NCBI GenBank assembly: GCA_016617855.1
Contig: JAECUM010003186.1
Span: forward strand, 21,278-85,277
DNA length: 64,000 bases
Direction: 5' to 3'
Source: Megalonaias nervosa
Lineage: Eukaryota; Mollusca; Bivalvia; Unionida; Unionidae
Positions 35,249 through 48,230 of the stretch are shown here, piece by piece. The notes under the pieces were generated by a model that saw only the letters and a program-made list of their open reading frames with translations, was not told the DNA's origin and did not search any database. A program made the position numbers and the translations under genes. Position 1 is the first letter of the stretch. The number at the start of each line of letters is the position of its first letter.

Positions 35249-36108
35249 TCAAGTATAGCTTGTAGATCCATTGGATTGATAACAGATGTCTTTATAGCTG
35301 GGCAATGTTTGATGGCATTGCATATCTGATATAATTTGTTTGATTTGATTCCATCTAGTTTTTGGACATCTTTTACAGGAATGTAACCAAGCAGCTTTTG
35401 TATTTCTGCAACAGTTTGCGACGGAAGATCTACATGTTTTATTTTGGTTCTTTATAACTGATGAATTTCCGCACCAAAGGGAAAAATTGATACATTTAAA
35501 TATCAAGTCTGCATATGATTCACGTGCTTGAATGTTTGCCACAATTACCTTTATCAAACCCATATTCAAGTATGATTTCTCTGTAACCTGTAAACTACTT
35601 CCATATTTCAATCCTCGGAAATGATTTGCAGTAGCTGCCCCAATCTTGAATGAGTGTAATTTGTCGTTATTCCATTCAATCCCAAAATAAGCTAGAGATT
35701 TATGTAGACCAGCAGATAAATGATAGCGGATGTTTAAACTGCTGCAAAAATTTGATTTAATTGTAAGTATATCGTGTAAGCAGAAGTGACGCCGCCACTG
35801 AATGACGGGTAACGTGCAACCAGGTATCACATCTGTTTCGATCTTCTAACATCATCAAACATTTTTGTGGGAACGACGTTATGATCTATGTCTTGATAAA
35901 CCATTTATTTACATTTAAAAGCATATGGCGGACACATAGCCAAACCTTGGATGGACAAATATGCAATAAATTGGACCTTCTTTTCCAATCGTGGGATGTC
36001 AACTGTGTGCCAAATTACATTGCCAAATAAATTGATGGAAAGAGACCAAGCAAATTTTATATGCATCATGTTTATTTTATGACAAAGAAGCATTGAGCCG
36101 TTTGTCAA
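35249..36108 (-). pseudogene. Tyrosine recombinase fragment (DIRS/Crypton-like)
   Basis: On the minus strand an N-terminal core-binding-like piece (VQFIAYLSIQGLA, near 35973-35935) is followed in another frame by the catalytic region KLHSFKIGAATANHFRG (near 35660-35610). The HxxR box of tyrosine recombinases normally reads HSFRIG; here the Arg is Lys. The downstream Tyr-containing helix (usually GRW..S.AY..Y) was not found, and the frame runs on into unrelated sequence. The gene comes from a YR-type retroelement or Crypton and is inactive. No RT partner is seen nearby. Confidence 0.6.
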
Positions 36109-39100
36109 TTTCAGACCGCATATGATTTACTTGAATTGCATTCGTCGCCCAGTTTCCTATAGGCATCTGGTTCTAATATCCTGAACCGCTGCCAATGTTT
36201 GAGAGATCATTCCAGGTATATGCTGAGCACGGAAATGTATGCCATGTTTCATAGTGAAAGTACAAACTGACTGATTATGTGTATGCCCCGTTTCCACTAG
36301 GACATTTGCCTGTTTAGGATAGTCCTCAATGTATTTTTGTCAATATTAAATAATATTTTCTTGTCTGCAAGGAACTTTACAAATGATAATGGAAAGAGCA
36401 TTGAGGATGGGCTCTAAAATATGATGCCGTTCATTATGCCTGAATCAGCCGACTATCTAGGCCATGAAAAATGCACCTGCTTGCAGCAATATATCCCTCA
36501 CAACCCAACTTAAACGAACCTGCACTACCTGTGTACAATTCAGCAACATTACAGCTTGTCCAAGTACTCTCAGAAAGTTGAACAAAGACGACAATGAGGA
36601 CGAATGATGGCTAGCATTGCATCATAATGCGTCTAATAAAGACTCTCACCGGATCAAATGGCTTCGAATATAAAATTTACAAACAATTAGAACACCTGCT
36701 AGTGATTAGAATCCATTCAGAGTTATCTTTCGCGTGTAAAGACATGCTCTAATAGCACAGTTAAATCTTTCTTTGTATTTTTTTGGATTCGTATCAACAA
36801 GTGTTCAGAGTCAATTTCCAGGCTTTCAAGGGTTAACCCCGTAACTTGACCTACTGATGTATCCTCAACTAACATAACTTTTAATTATAGACAAGCTTGT
36901 GAAAACAGGACTTAAGCAATTTACAATGGTCAGTTCCCTACCTTCCTGCAAAACTGTACTTGCTAAGTAATAATCCAATTTATTCAAACCAAATAAAAAC
37001 CAAGCCAGCAGTGCTAGAATGTTAAAAATATTTCACATTCTGCAGGTAATCGACCACCACATAAGCCCATACGTCTATGTATAATACTGGCTCTTAAAAA
37101 GAATGACAATAAATCAAAATCCACAGTATAATCGGTGGAAAGATAAAATGCCGACTAAATATCCTACTCACTTAAAAGTCCACTATTTTCCATGCCTCTT
37201 TCATTTCCACACACTTATCAAAGGTAGTGCGTTGTACTGAACTATATTTTGGTCATTAAAATCATTTGCACTGCTTTTATGTGGATATGATAATTGAGTG
37301 ACATCCTCCGAACCAATTACTCTCTGAAGCCATTAAACTGAAGAAATGCGCAAATTAGAAGTAGGTAACTTTGTGATAAGACCAACTGTTCTACCTAATA
37401 TCATCTTCCCTTTCGATGTTTTCTTTTAACACATGTTTATGTGCAGATATGTGCCTTTTGCTGAGAATATATGTCCAGTTTCCTGTATATTTCCACCTAA
37501 ATCCAAATGAAAATTCTTCAATTTTATATTTAGCTACCTAATTAATGGGGTTTGTCAATAAGGACTGCGTGATCGTTTTAACATTTACTTGTGTTTTGCC
37601 GAGGTCCCACATGCATTTGATTTTCTGAGAGTTGTTTTCAAATTTGCTGCTACTGTTTGAATCGCTAAAACTCCTTGAAGGGTCTCTAAGCTATGGGGAT
37701 TGATAGGCAGTTTGCTTCTTGGAGCATTAAATGAGGCACGTTATCTTTGCAAGGTAGACGCAGATAAAGTGTGATCATCACCACCACGTATACACTAATG
37801 CTTGTATGTGCAAAAGTACACAGAAGATGATCCTCTGTAACTGAAAATGATGCATTTAACTCTTGGACTTTTTCCTGCGTATCAAATCAACTGTTTTGTA
37901 TTTGTAGAAACATACAGGCTAGACATGGGGTCACGGTGTTGTTGCTGTTGTAAAGGTCCGTATTGAGCTTAGTTTCTCTGGTAACTTTGTCTGTAGTCAT
38001 GCTATTTCATAATTTAGATTTTGTAGCAATAAAACTTCAAAATAAATACATATTATTTCACATGGAATCGAAGAGTACTCTAACGCCATCACCAAAATTA
38101 CTGGATGTATTACTGCTACCACTACATTATTTATTCTTGACCTTGTTCTACATCTTATTATCACTGATCACATAGGCCTTATTGTGAAGCAAAGTTTAGG
38201 TTGATAACGTAGCTTATTCTTGATGCACATGATGCTGAGATAGTGCAAAAATTTTAAAAATAGTGCTGTTACTCAGTATTGCCCAAACACTTATGAGTCA
38301 TTCTAAATCGACCATCGACTTCAAAGATTGTACTTGATAAACCTGTATCCGAGCTACTGAGATTAATTCGACGGCGTAACGAGGATGATTATGTCCCAGT
38401 GTCAAGAGTAAACTGGAGGAACTCGCGCGAGGTCTGCACATGGACGTACAAGATATGCCTAAGTTAAAAGTTCGTCTACTCATATATTGTTAATACGAAA
38501 TTCTGAAACGGGTGTTGGAGCGAACTTCATGGTATTTACATCATGCCCAATGACATCCGCTTATTTAACTTCATCGTTCAATCTGAGAGGACAGTAGGTA
38601 AGATTACACTTTTGGAAAAGTACATCTTTCGATTTCTAGATGAATTCATAGATACTGGATCTTAAATAACATTATGAAGGAGACACATATGTACACAGAA
38701 TTAACTTTAATTGTATTATTCGGTGTGATCATCTGTGAAAGGGCTATCGGAAATACGAATATGCTTCAAAGGGTGGGTGGGTGTTGTATAGCCAAATATC
38801 ATGTATAGTTAAAATGTTCGATTATTTACTTTCAAAGAATTGTCAATGATATGTGGAGGCACCGTCTGTTTTATGGAATTATTAAGTGTCAGCGATATTT
38901 TTTCTCAGTGCATGCATACTAGATATTGCTGTACCCTGCGAAAAGCTCTGTAGAGACGAACGGTATGGAATTGTTTGATTATAAGATATTGTTTTACACA
39001 CTCACATGAAAAATTTAATTGAAGGAAAAAAGATATTACTAATAACATAATTTGTAGCAATTTCTTCACAATCGGAGTACCATCACCACCAGCCTGTACT

Positions 39101-39436
39101 GAATCGTGAATTACCAATAGTCCTTAAGTTTGAGTGAGATGAATATTGCCTCGCGCAGGTAATGTTGTACAGCGATCGCAATGTCCTACTTGTTGTACTT
39201 TGATAACTATACCGGGTTCAATTTATATTCTGTCACTGGAAACATTATTTACCCGTGCTTTAACCTCCGAACAGGATCAAGTTATTATTGTGTACGGTAT
39301 TTGATATGGAATTATTCAAATTATGTCTTTTCTGGAAATACAAATATGCACTGATAACATTCCTTGAAATATACAGTACACTCTTATTACACAAACATTT
39401 AATGAACATATACAAGGCTGCATAACTGGACCTGAG
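36109..39436. other. Gene-poor AT-rich stretch
   Basis: No supported gene, repeat array or RNA gene was recognised. Frames are short and without motifs. Confidence 0.45.
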
Positions 39437-40109
39437 ATGCATCGGCTCCATTGGCAAATTTTCTTTTGGTTGATGCTACAAATAAAACTTGTGTGTTCTC
39501 TAGTACTTCAAGACTGTGATAGTGTAATTCACTTCTATCTGATTCGTCTGCAGAAACTTCAAATAGTTCAATGCATGACTGCTCGGATGATCCTTAGAGC
39601 ACGAAGAACTGAGCACAGGTGCCCCTACTCTGTAACTTTTACTGACTACCCGTAAGATCCATAATCAAATATAAAATCTGTTCACAATGCTACATTACTT
39701 TGACTGGCTGCAGTCCGTTATACCTATCTAACCCCACCCATGTTTACACTACATTTAGAAACCTACGCTCAACTTCCGACACTCAAATTCTCAATGTTTC
39801 CATTGTTAAAATGAAGTCATACAGACAACGTTCTTTTTCATACCAGGGCCCAGTTATGTGGAGCGAATCGTCCATAGATCTTAGACACAGGGGCACCATG
39901 ATCTCATTCAAGAGTGCTCTTAAATCTCATCCATTTCAACTACAAGAACAGACTTAAAGACTTTATAATGTTTAATTATTGTCAGCATGCTTTTATTTTG
40001 TAATTTCATGGTGTTTATATTTGTGAAACTTATTGTATATGTTTTAATGTGTTATTTAATATTGTCAAGCGCTTAGTGCTTCTAAAGATTAGGCATTGCA
40101 CTAAGTCCA

Positions 40110-40141
<32 letters not shown>
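39437..40141 (+). mobile_element. CR1/L2-type LINE 3' end with (ATT)n tail
   Basis: Two plus-strand frames carry the C-terminal RT/linker region of a CR1/L2-like LINE: CDSVIHFYLIRLQKLQIVQ and ARMILRARRTEH in the first, then PLYLSNPT, LRSTSD, RSFSYQGPVMWSES and SFKSALKSH in the second. The gene ends with TAA at 39955-39957. A ~160-bp 3' untranslated part (AGCGCTTAGTGCTTC, GCACTAAGTCCAC) leads to an (ATT)n tail at 40117-40141. The 5' part of the LINE is absent, typical of truncated insertions. Confidence 0.8.
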
Positions 40142-40143
<2 letters not shown>

Positions 40144-40325
40144 CAACGTGATATGTATTTATTTTTGAATCAGATCGGAATGCTGCAAATTACACATATA
40201 ATAGTTGTTCTCACAAATTCATGTACACATGGGTATTATGAGACTATGTTTAGTACGATATTTTACCAAAAATATTTCTCTATGATTGTTATGACTCTAT
40301 GGTTTTAATCTTAGTAAGCTGAAAT

Positions 40326-40672
40326 GTTATAAAGAACTTACAGTTTTGTGAACTAAATCCCCAATATTCCTTAAAGTTCTATCACAAGTGCAAAAGAATA
40401 TAATTCCAAATAATTCAAGTGGTGATCTGAATTAATTCCAATTTTGAATGTGCTGATGTACCAACAGTCTAGAATATTGCGATGTGTAAATAGTCTTGAA
40501 GTATCACAATAATATAATCCTAAATATCCTTAAATTAATTCACACTAATTCACATTAATCCCAAAATAGGGATTAAGTCGGAAAATATTAAGCACTTTGT
40601 AATTCCAGTGAATAATTTAAAGAAAAAAATCCTCCCAAATATTAGCTAAAATAACCTTATTATTTATTTGTC
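40326..40672 (-). mobile_element. Partial LTR relic
   Basis: The blocks AACTTACAGTTTTGTGAA, CTATCACAAGTGC, TTGAATGTGCTGATGTACC and CCAACAGTC are in the same order as in the LTR relics at 30718 and 56728. The copy stops early compared with those. Confidence 0.55.
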
Positions 40673-41490
40673 TTAAACCATATGAATTGTCGCTCGGGGA
40701 CCCAAATTTCTGATTTGTAATCTCATGTTGTTTCACATGTGTGTGAATATTGGTGTGTGAAGAGAGAGATGGAGGCAGAAATAATAAATGAGGAATATAA
40801 GTAAGTCAGTGAAAAAGAGACTTAATCGCGTAAAAGTCAGAAAGAATGTCGTGGTCATGCAATAAATCAGTTAGAGAATGTTAAATCGTGTAAAACCTTA
40901 GATATTGTATAATGGGGGACTTAAAGGGGACATTGGCAGAGATAAAATCCAGCGCTATAGAGCCCTCAATTTTTGTACCAATACCTCTTTAGACATCCCA
41001 CTCAACGATATGATGTAGCTAATCGTTTAACCCACTCTATCAATCGACATGTATACATCTGAAGGCGAAATGTATGCCACTGTTAAAGTGGTCGCGGATG
41101 TTGCAGTCGGTGCATGTCCCGTTCTATATCGTATGGATCTTCCACCTTAGTGGCTGATGCAAGGACGGATACTACAAACGTGTGGATTCTTTTTTTTTTT
41201 TTTATCACAATTACCAGTGCTAAACGTATCACTTTTATCGATTTCTGCATTTAGTGCTCATTGTTCCTGCAACATTTCTCTTATAATTGAATATATTACA
41301 AGCTGTGGTACTTTTCGATTTTTATTTTTTACCGATTCTTTATTGATTGCATCTGAGTTTGACATGTGTTTTATACTGTCCCTGCTTTTATATAATTGCG
41401 GACTTTCTTTCTTTATTATAACAGCGGACTGAAAAAAAAGATCTCTTGCCAAGTTTGTGTTGCCAAACTGTTTGATTCTGAATTTTCAAG

Positions 41491-41522
41491 TATTCGTTCG
41501 TTCGTTCGTTCGTTCGTTCGTT

Positions 41523-41584
<62 letters not shown>
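41491..41584. repeat. (TTCG)n followed by (GA)n
   Basis: About eight TTCG units run directly into a ~60-bp AGAG tract. An open frame through them reads SFVRSFVRS then alternating RE, purely from the repeat. Confidence 0.97.
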
Positions 41585-41588
<4 letters not shown>

Positions 41589-42095
41589 TGTGCGTGGATT
41601 ATTTTTTATAAGCAGCTTTAAAGAAACGAACTTATGAAAAACTATTTAGAAATTACCGACATCAGGCCGGAATCCTGAATATAATTGTACACAGTATGCT
41701 CAGTTTACTTCTAAAGAAAGATAAACAAGATTTTAGCTTATACAAATTATTAAAATTTAATGTATGATTAAGAGCTCTATTTCACAATCAACGATTTTTA
41801 AAGGCATTTTCGTTTTTATTATATTATCCCGGTTAAAGAGTATTAGGGCATATATTACCACCTAGGACCTGTTTTCATTTCACAAGTTGTATGCGTCAAT
41901 TAAAACGTTTGCCATACATGCATAACTTATACGGTATTAAATTTCCGTATGCTGATGTGAGCAATAACAGGAACACTGTCAGCATATTATAGTGTGATTC
42001 ATTAAGGCACATGTAAAATGAAAAAAAAAAATCGTATTTTGAAGATTTTCGCCCGTCTCAAATCAATAATACTGATGACGAACACAGGTGTGTGC

Positions 42096-42097
<2 letters not shown>

Positions 42098-42154
<57 letters not shown>
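42098..42154. repeat. (GA)n microsatellite
   Basis: A pure AGAG tract of about 56 bp. Confidence 0.97.
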
Positions 42155-42157
<3 letters not shown>

Positions 42158-42855
42158 AACGTTGGGCTTGGGTTCTTAGCTATAATCAAGGTGGTCGACA
42201 AATTACAACTCTCTAACATGTTTCACTTAAATGAAGATGAAACAGATCTCAGACTGTAAAGGCTATTAAAATGTATTTAATAAACATCTCCTGTTTATTT
42301 ATGTGCTCAGTTTCATAGTCAACGACTTTATTTAACGCATTTCCTTCTTTGATTCTATCCTGGTTGAAAACTTACAGAACCGTCTAATAGATATTTATGA
42401 CCTCAATTTCAGTCGGAGATATTTTTTCATGCATTTACTCCTTTGCCTTTTTCCCGGTTGATTAATTATCTAACAAAATAATTGGTGTGTATTTCCAACC
42501 TAAGACTTGGTTTTACTTCACAGATTATTTGCGTGGATTGGAATTCTTGTCATACGTTCATAAATTATAAAATTGTATGTGTTCTGTATTCCTACAAATG
42601 GTTGTTCTCCGATTCACCTGTAATACGAAAATCTTCATATTTACACATATCTTAACTTGCCGCTTGAGTTCATAGCTACATTCCAGGTGGGCGACAAATT
42701 ATAACTTTGTAACATGTTTCAAATAGATCAAAAATATTTTCTATATCGCATCACTTCATAGTAACACGATTTATTCTGTTTGATCCAGGGATTCATCCCT
42801 TCTGTTTGATACATAATTTGTAACTTAAGCAAATACTCAAGTGTAACTTATTTGT

Positions 42856-43043
42856 TGGGCCCCGAGTGGCCGAGTTGTCTAAAGCGCTCGCCTTCACCGA
42901 TCACTGTCAGCTCACATCTATCCACGTGGGTTGGAGTCTAAGACTCGGCCAATGTAGGTATGTGAATTCTTACCAGGGTTTTGCCCGGGCAATTCAACAG
43001 TTATATAAGCTGGTATGTTTAGCCTAAACCCAAAACTACAACA
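42856..43043 (+). mobile_element. Internally deleted tRNA-derived SINE
   Basis: The head GGGCCCCGAGTGGCCGAGTT and box-B-like GGTTGGAGTC match the other SINEs. The central body is shortened (TTACCAGGGTTTTGCCC), and the copy ends ATGTTTAGCCTAAACCC with an AACTACAACAAG tail. It is about 190 bp against about 255 bp for full copies. Confidence 0.8.
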
Positions 43044-43959
43044 AGAATACAACGTTTCCGACAATAACTCTTGAAAATGTCTGCATTTAGATGCACTCAT
43101 CACAATATCTAGTGTTACTTTGCTGTCAAATCGGCAAAGGTGACCAATGAAATGGAGGGTATACAAACTGGGATAAAGGGAGTGAATTTGCTTAAAGGTT
43201 AAACATATTTGGCATATGCATGATCTCTGTATCATATTCGAACGTGGGAAATATATCTTTATTGTTTTTGGTATTTTGCATGATAATGTGGGAGAAGAAG
43301 GCACGATTGACGGGTACAATGGCAAGCTGGATGGAAGACGGTTGGAGAAACGGATGATTGCAAATACTATTATAGTCTCTTGAGGAAATAATCAATAACC
43401 ATCATCAAGAGCATAATAATTATTCCATACGTACAGATAAGAAATTCAAATGAAAGTAACGGATTCTATGAAAAACTGCTGCCTATTTTATTCAAAACCC
43501 TTGCATTATTGGTTGCAACTGAGCGATCGTGTTTTCTTGTCTCTATAAGGGGAGAGATGGAGAATAAATGTTTAAATGCTATGGGACGGAAAATTGTGGA
43601 AACCTTATCATTTTGGTTTGATGGATTAGTTCTTGCTAGTCAACTCAAGTGGTATTAGTATTAAGATGGCCTGAAACATCGAATCACTCAATCAAAACTA
43701 AACAAACACCATGCATTTCGTACCAATACGACAGCCAGGTTTTTACTAAGCAAGGGTCATCGACATCTCGCTTGCGAAATACAGTGTTTTGAACAATTGC
43801 CCTCTTACGAATAAAACATTACTATCGATAGAAGGAAAAATTTGCTATTTTTTACTTGACCTGTTATGTTTGCAGTATGGTGACTTTCAACTGTGTCCAC
43901 GTACCTTGACTTGAAAGAAAAGCATTGTGTACCAAGGCTGCTTGATTATACCCAAATAT

Positions 43960-44865
43960 CTTTTGTTATGTACATGTAATTTAATTATTTGTTTGTTAGT
44001 TTTAAATTTTTTTTATTCCATTACATGTTATTGTAATGATATTTTGTCCACTGGATTTGATTTTTTTTTTATAGAAATTCAATTCAGTTCTGTTTGACCT
44101 GATTTTTATTTTATTTTACTGATAAACAACCATAGTAGAAACACTGTATCTAGTGGCAGACCTTGATTCATAATTAGTAAGGTTTCTAGTAAACAACTTT
44201 ATTTAAATATTTTTTTTTAATTCTTTGTAAGAGTAAGATTCATTCAGTGGAATCAAGGCCATACCTAGAGTACGTGATAATTAGCATGTAAAAAACTTCT
44301 ACGTTGTTCTAGAAAGATGACCACGTGACCCTCATACGGAAATCTGTTTTGCGTCTCAACTTAGTGTATAACTGTTTTCTTAATAAGAATTTGTTCAGTT
44401 GGGCTTTAAATCTTTGACACTTAAAGTTGTTTTGTTGTGACCAGTTTGAGTTGAATTTTTATTTTATTCAATTATAGTGATTATTTTCCTGGAATACAAG
44501 TGCTCATAAAATGATTCTTGGACAAAGACATTTATTGAAAATTATTTGGAATTCTAAACTGGATATTATTTTCTGTGATTCAACAAAGAACTGTTCACAC
44601 ATCACTACAACACTGACTATCGAAGACGTCATCGCCTTCCATTTTGAATTTCATTAGGATTTGAACTGTGATTCATTTAGGACTTTTCATTCATAGGACT
44701 TCTATTTTTAATTCTTGGATTAATTTTGGATTTGATTCGTAAGTCCTTTTTCTCATTTTTACCTTGTTTTTCTAGGGAAATAAATTATTTGTTAAATTTT
44801 ACAAAGCTTGTTGTCTTCACTCTTTTCTTATTACTTTTTGTACAAGCCTAGACACGTAACACTTT
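43960..44865 (+). mobile_element. Solo LTR, plus orientation relative to the copy at 47141
   Basis: The unit 43964-44861 begins TGTTATGTACATGTAATTTA and ends GACACGTAACA. It is flanked by CTTT on both sides (43960-43963 and 44862-44865). It is the inverse of the LTR at 47141-48074: its start matches the complement of that copy's right end, and its end matches the complement of that copy's left end. No internal coding region adjoins it, so it is a solo LTR left by recombination. Confidence 0.75.
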
Positions 44866-47100
44866 CTTGGTAAATGTAACGACTAATCCGACTGAATCGG
44901 CTTCTTAGAGTCCTTCAAATCCGATAGCGGAGTAGCAGATATTATATGGGCTGGCTACATATGAAGAACTACGTTGATCGACGATCACCTAGTGTCGATG
45001 TGGAACAGTGTGGATCAACGATCACCGACGTGGATCGATGACCCCGGGATTGTGAAAATGGTGCTGCCAGATTCTGGCAATTGTGACTTTGAATATAGCG
45101 CAGGGTGCAAGAAATAGCCCGCTACAAAAACAACCAAAAAGCACCCCTTCTTGGTGGATTTGTCCAAACATGACTGCGCACTGTATTATTGCTTCTCCCA
45201 TACTGGATTTCAATGCGATAGCTGAATAGGATAGCAGGCATGCAGTGTTCAATTACCTTTTGGCATGATTAAAGAAATGAATAAACTTGAGGTGTTTATC
45301 TTTTCAATAGATTACAAACTACACGAGTTGGCTTTCTAGTTGTAAATGGATACAACGATCCTGTCAGCTGGTATAAACACTTACTAATATGTTATTTTTA
45401 AAAATCTCCTTTTAATCTCCCATTAAGAACTTTTATGTATTTACAACATAGTCTGTACTCCAGAATATGATGAAAATATGGGTTATGTGATGTTATGCCC
45501 CTTATTATATAATACTTATAGGTGAATATTTCACGTATGCACACCTGAATAGCATACACACAGGATAATGGAAGAATATGAGAGAAACTATTAAAATCAC
45601 ATTACATATAGCATCCTTTCATTGAGTCGTTCCAGCGCACTAGATCATTAGAAATAATTCCATGTTTCTCATTTTACTAACAAAAATAAAATAAATACAG
45701 TTTAAATAGAAATATTGAAGTAACATCTATATTGAATACTGTATACGGTAATATCCCTCCTCACGACGACACAGGTACTAAGTGCTCGGAAATATAAACA
45801 ACCCAAACGACTTTTTTCCTCGTTATCACACCGAATTAAGACCACACCGCAATCTGTAAGGATAGAGATTTATTTTCAAGACTGAGCGCCAATGCATCAA
45901 ATCCTTATCCTACCTCACACGCGACCTTTATTCTGACTCGGGGACTATTTTGACCTTTATTCTGTCTCGCAGACTTTTTTAACCTTCCACTGCAAGCGTA
46001 GTGCACACAGTGCAGGTTGACCTTCACGATTTCCATGACCACTTGAGCATCATTTCACAATTAATCAAGATAATAAACTTTAACTGTAGCACATTTACTT
46101 TCTATAACCGAGAGTGGTTGTAGTGTCCTGCGAACAGCACATTTCACCGTGACTGACTTATCTACACTCCGAGTATGAGTCGAAACAGCCGCTGTTGAAA
46201 TTGCCATTTATTTCAGAATCATGTTGTCATTATTATTTTTGAAAGATAAATCAGTTTTAGATTTAAAAAAATATGAATCGAGAACTGTATCATTATTTTA
46301 CGTCTGTCTTGCATAATCTTATGAATTAGAGTGGAGGGTTTCCTATGTTTATATTTCGGTTTTTGTGCAAGATATTTGCATTATACAATTCTTACCATTA
46401 GCATAGTCGTCTCTACAGTTGAGCACTACAGTCTGTTTAAACACCATTTACAGTCAATGCAGAACCCCAACGTTTTACGCTCAGTGGTAAGGATATGAAA
46501 TGTTCATTGGGTGCTACGCAGATTAAAAGTTGCATCGGTATTCACCATAAGTCATTTTGACTTAAAAACTCATTTTAATTTACAAATGTGAGAAAAATAA
46601 TCCTTCATTACACATCGGTGTTACATAGAAGAATGCCACCATCAGGATCTGAATTTCGGACCCTCCAGTGGAATTTCCCGATTATACACTGATGTATCAG
46701 AAGGACTATATTGCTCCAGACCAGTGTTTTATATGTCAAACGAATAGTTTACCCGGCGAATGCAAGGGGCATGTGTGCCTTGGGTGCATTTTCCCAGGCC
46801 CTCCGACTCAAAGGACATGCTAAAAGAAAAAGAATTCGGTAAAGATAGTGTTATTTTATATATAATTATCAGTTCAATTTAAATTTCAGACAAATGTACA
46901 CTTTCCATGAGATTGTAATGAGTATTATGACTAAGCCACCTTCTACTGAACTACCTTAAATAGTAAATTTAATCTTAGGATTGGGGGAGGGATGCAAAAT
47001 CTGTCTTGCCTCTGTGCCCCCAATATGTTAAATAAAAAATCATAATAACGTCGTGTATGTCTTCGTGGTCTCTGATGAAATTGTGCAAACTTATCTGTAG
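44866..47100. other. Gene-poor stretch
   Basis: No supported gene. A short internally repetitive patch around GATCGACGATCACC/GATCAACGATCACC lies at about 44970-45040. Confidence 0.45.
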
Positions 47101-48182
47101 ATGTATATATACATACATATATACATACATACATACATACTGTTACGTGTAGGCTCGTACAAAAATAACAAGAGAAAAGAGTGAAGCCAATAAGCTTTGT
47201 AAATTTTAACAAAATAATTTATTTCCCTAGAAAACAATGTAAAAATTGGAATTAGGACTTACGGTTTGTGAATCTAATCCAAAATTTAATCCTAAGATTG
47301 AAAAAATATAAGTCCTATCACTAAACAGTTCTAATTGTATCCGGGTTCGAATCTCGATGAAATTCCAATATGGAGGCGATGACGTCAGATGATGTCTGTC
47401 CTGATGGTAACAGATCCTCAACTGAATCACAGTTTATGTTTCCGTATAGAATTCCAGAACAAATTTTCACTGAATTTCTTTCTCCCTGAACTTTATTTAA
47501 AAAAGTACACTTGTTTAGTTTTCTAGAGAATAAATTATTAAATTCCAAAAAAAACAGATGAAAAACAAACTGGCAACAACAATTAGAAACACGTTGTCCC
47601 CTCAAGGTGTTAAGAACGACTAACTGAAAAGCTCTCAGAATGGGTATGAAACACAACTAAAACATCATCCCATTCCCGCGTGATGGGTCACGTGGTCTCT
47701 TAACACTTGAACAGCGTAATAAAAAAAGTGAAATTTGTCACGTAGCAAGAAAAGCCCTATCTAAGAAACAAATTCTTACACTGCAAATATATATAAAGAA
47801 AAGAAAGGCTGTTTACAATCCAGTTAACATACGGGCTGAAATGACCTTGGCAATAGCCAATCGTCTTCACTTGATGTTTACAAAATCTTTGAACCAGGGT
47901 GAGCAACAGATAGCGCTAATGTAACACCTTTTGCGTTCTAAACAAACAGAATTTACTTGAAAAAATATCGAATCCCGTGAAAATAATCATTACAATAAAA
48001 TGTAATGAAATAAAAATAAAATAAAAAAGAATTTTAAACTAACACACAAGTAATTAAATTACATATACGTAACAATACATACATACATACATACATACAT
48101 ACACACACATACATACATACATACATACATACATACATACATACCATACATACATACATACATACATACATACATGCATACA

Positions 48183-48216
<34 letters not shown>

Positions 48217-48230
48217 CATACATACATGCA
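47101..48230. repeat. (ACAT)n microsatellite split by an LTR insertion
   Basis: Degenerate and pure CATA/ACAT tracts lie on both sides of the LTR, at about 47101-47140 and 48075-48228. They read as one tetranucleotide array interrupted by the element. Frames through the right tract give YVCM-type repeats and are not genes. Confidence 0.9.
47137..48078 (-). mobile_element. Solo LTR inserted in an (ATAC)n microsatellite
   Basis: The unit 47141-48074 (934 bp) starts TGTTACGTGTAGGCTCGTAC and ends ATATACGTAACA. ATAC lies on both sides, compatible with a 4-bp target duplication but also with the microsatellite itself. The TG...CA ends and partly palindromic TGTTACGTRT/AYACGTAACA termini mark it as an LTR. 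Orientation is assigned by similarity to the LTR relic beside the minus-strand gypsy pol at 50.8 kb. Confidence 0.75.

Larger units (their letters stand above)
40673..43959. other. Repeat-interspersed stretch without genes
   Basis: Apart from the microsatellites and SINE listed, no gene is supported. The AT-rich frames found here (for example 42918-43325 minus) overlap the SINE or lack motifs. Confidence 0.45.

Noticed and set aside
43964..48074. Reading the two 0.9-kb LTRs as the paired ends of one element
   Set aside because: They are in inverted orientation with different flanking tetramers and no pol sequence between them.
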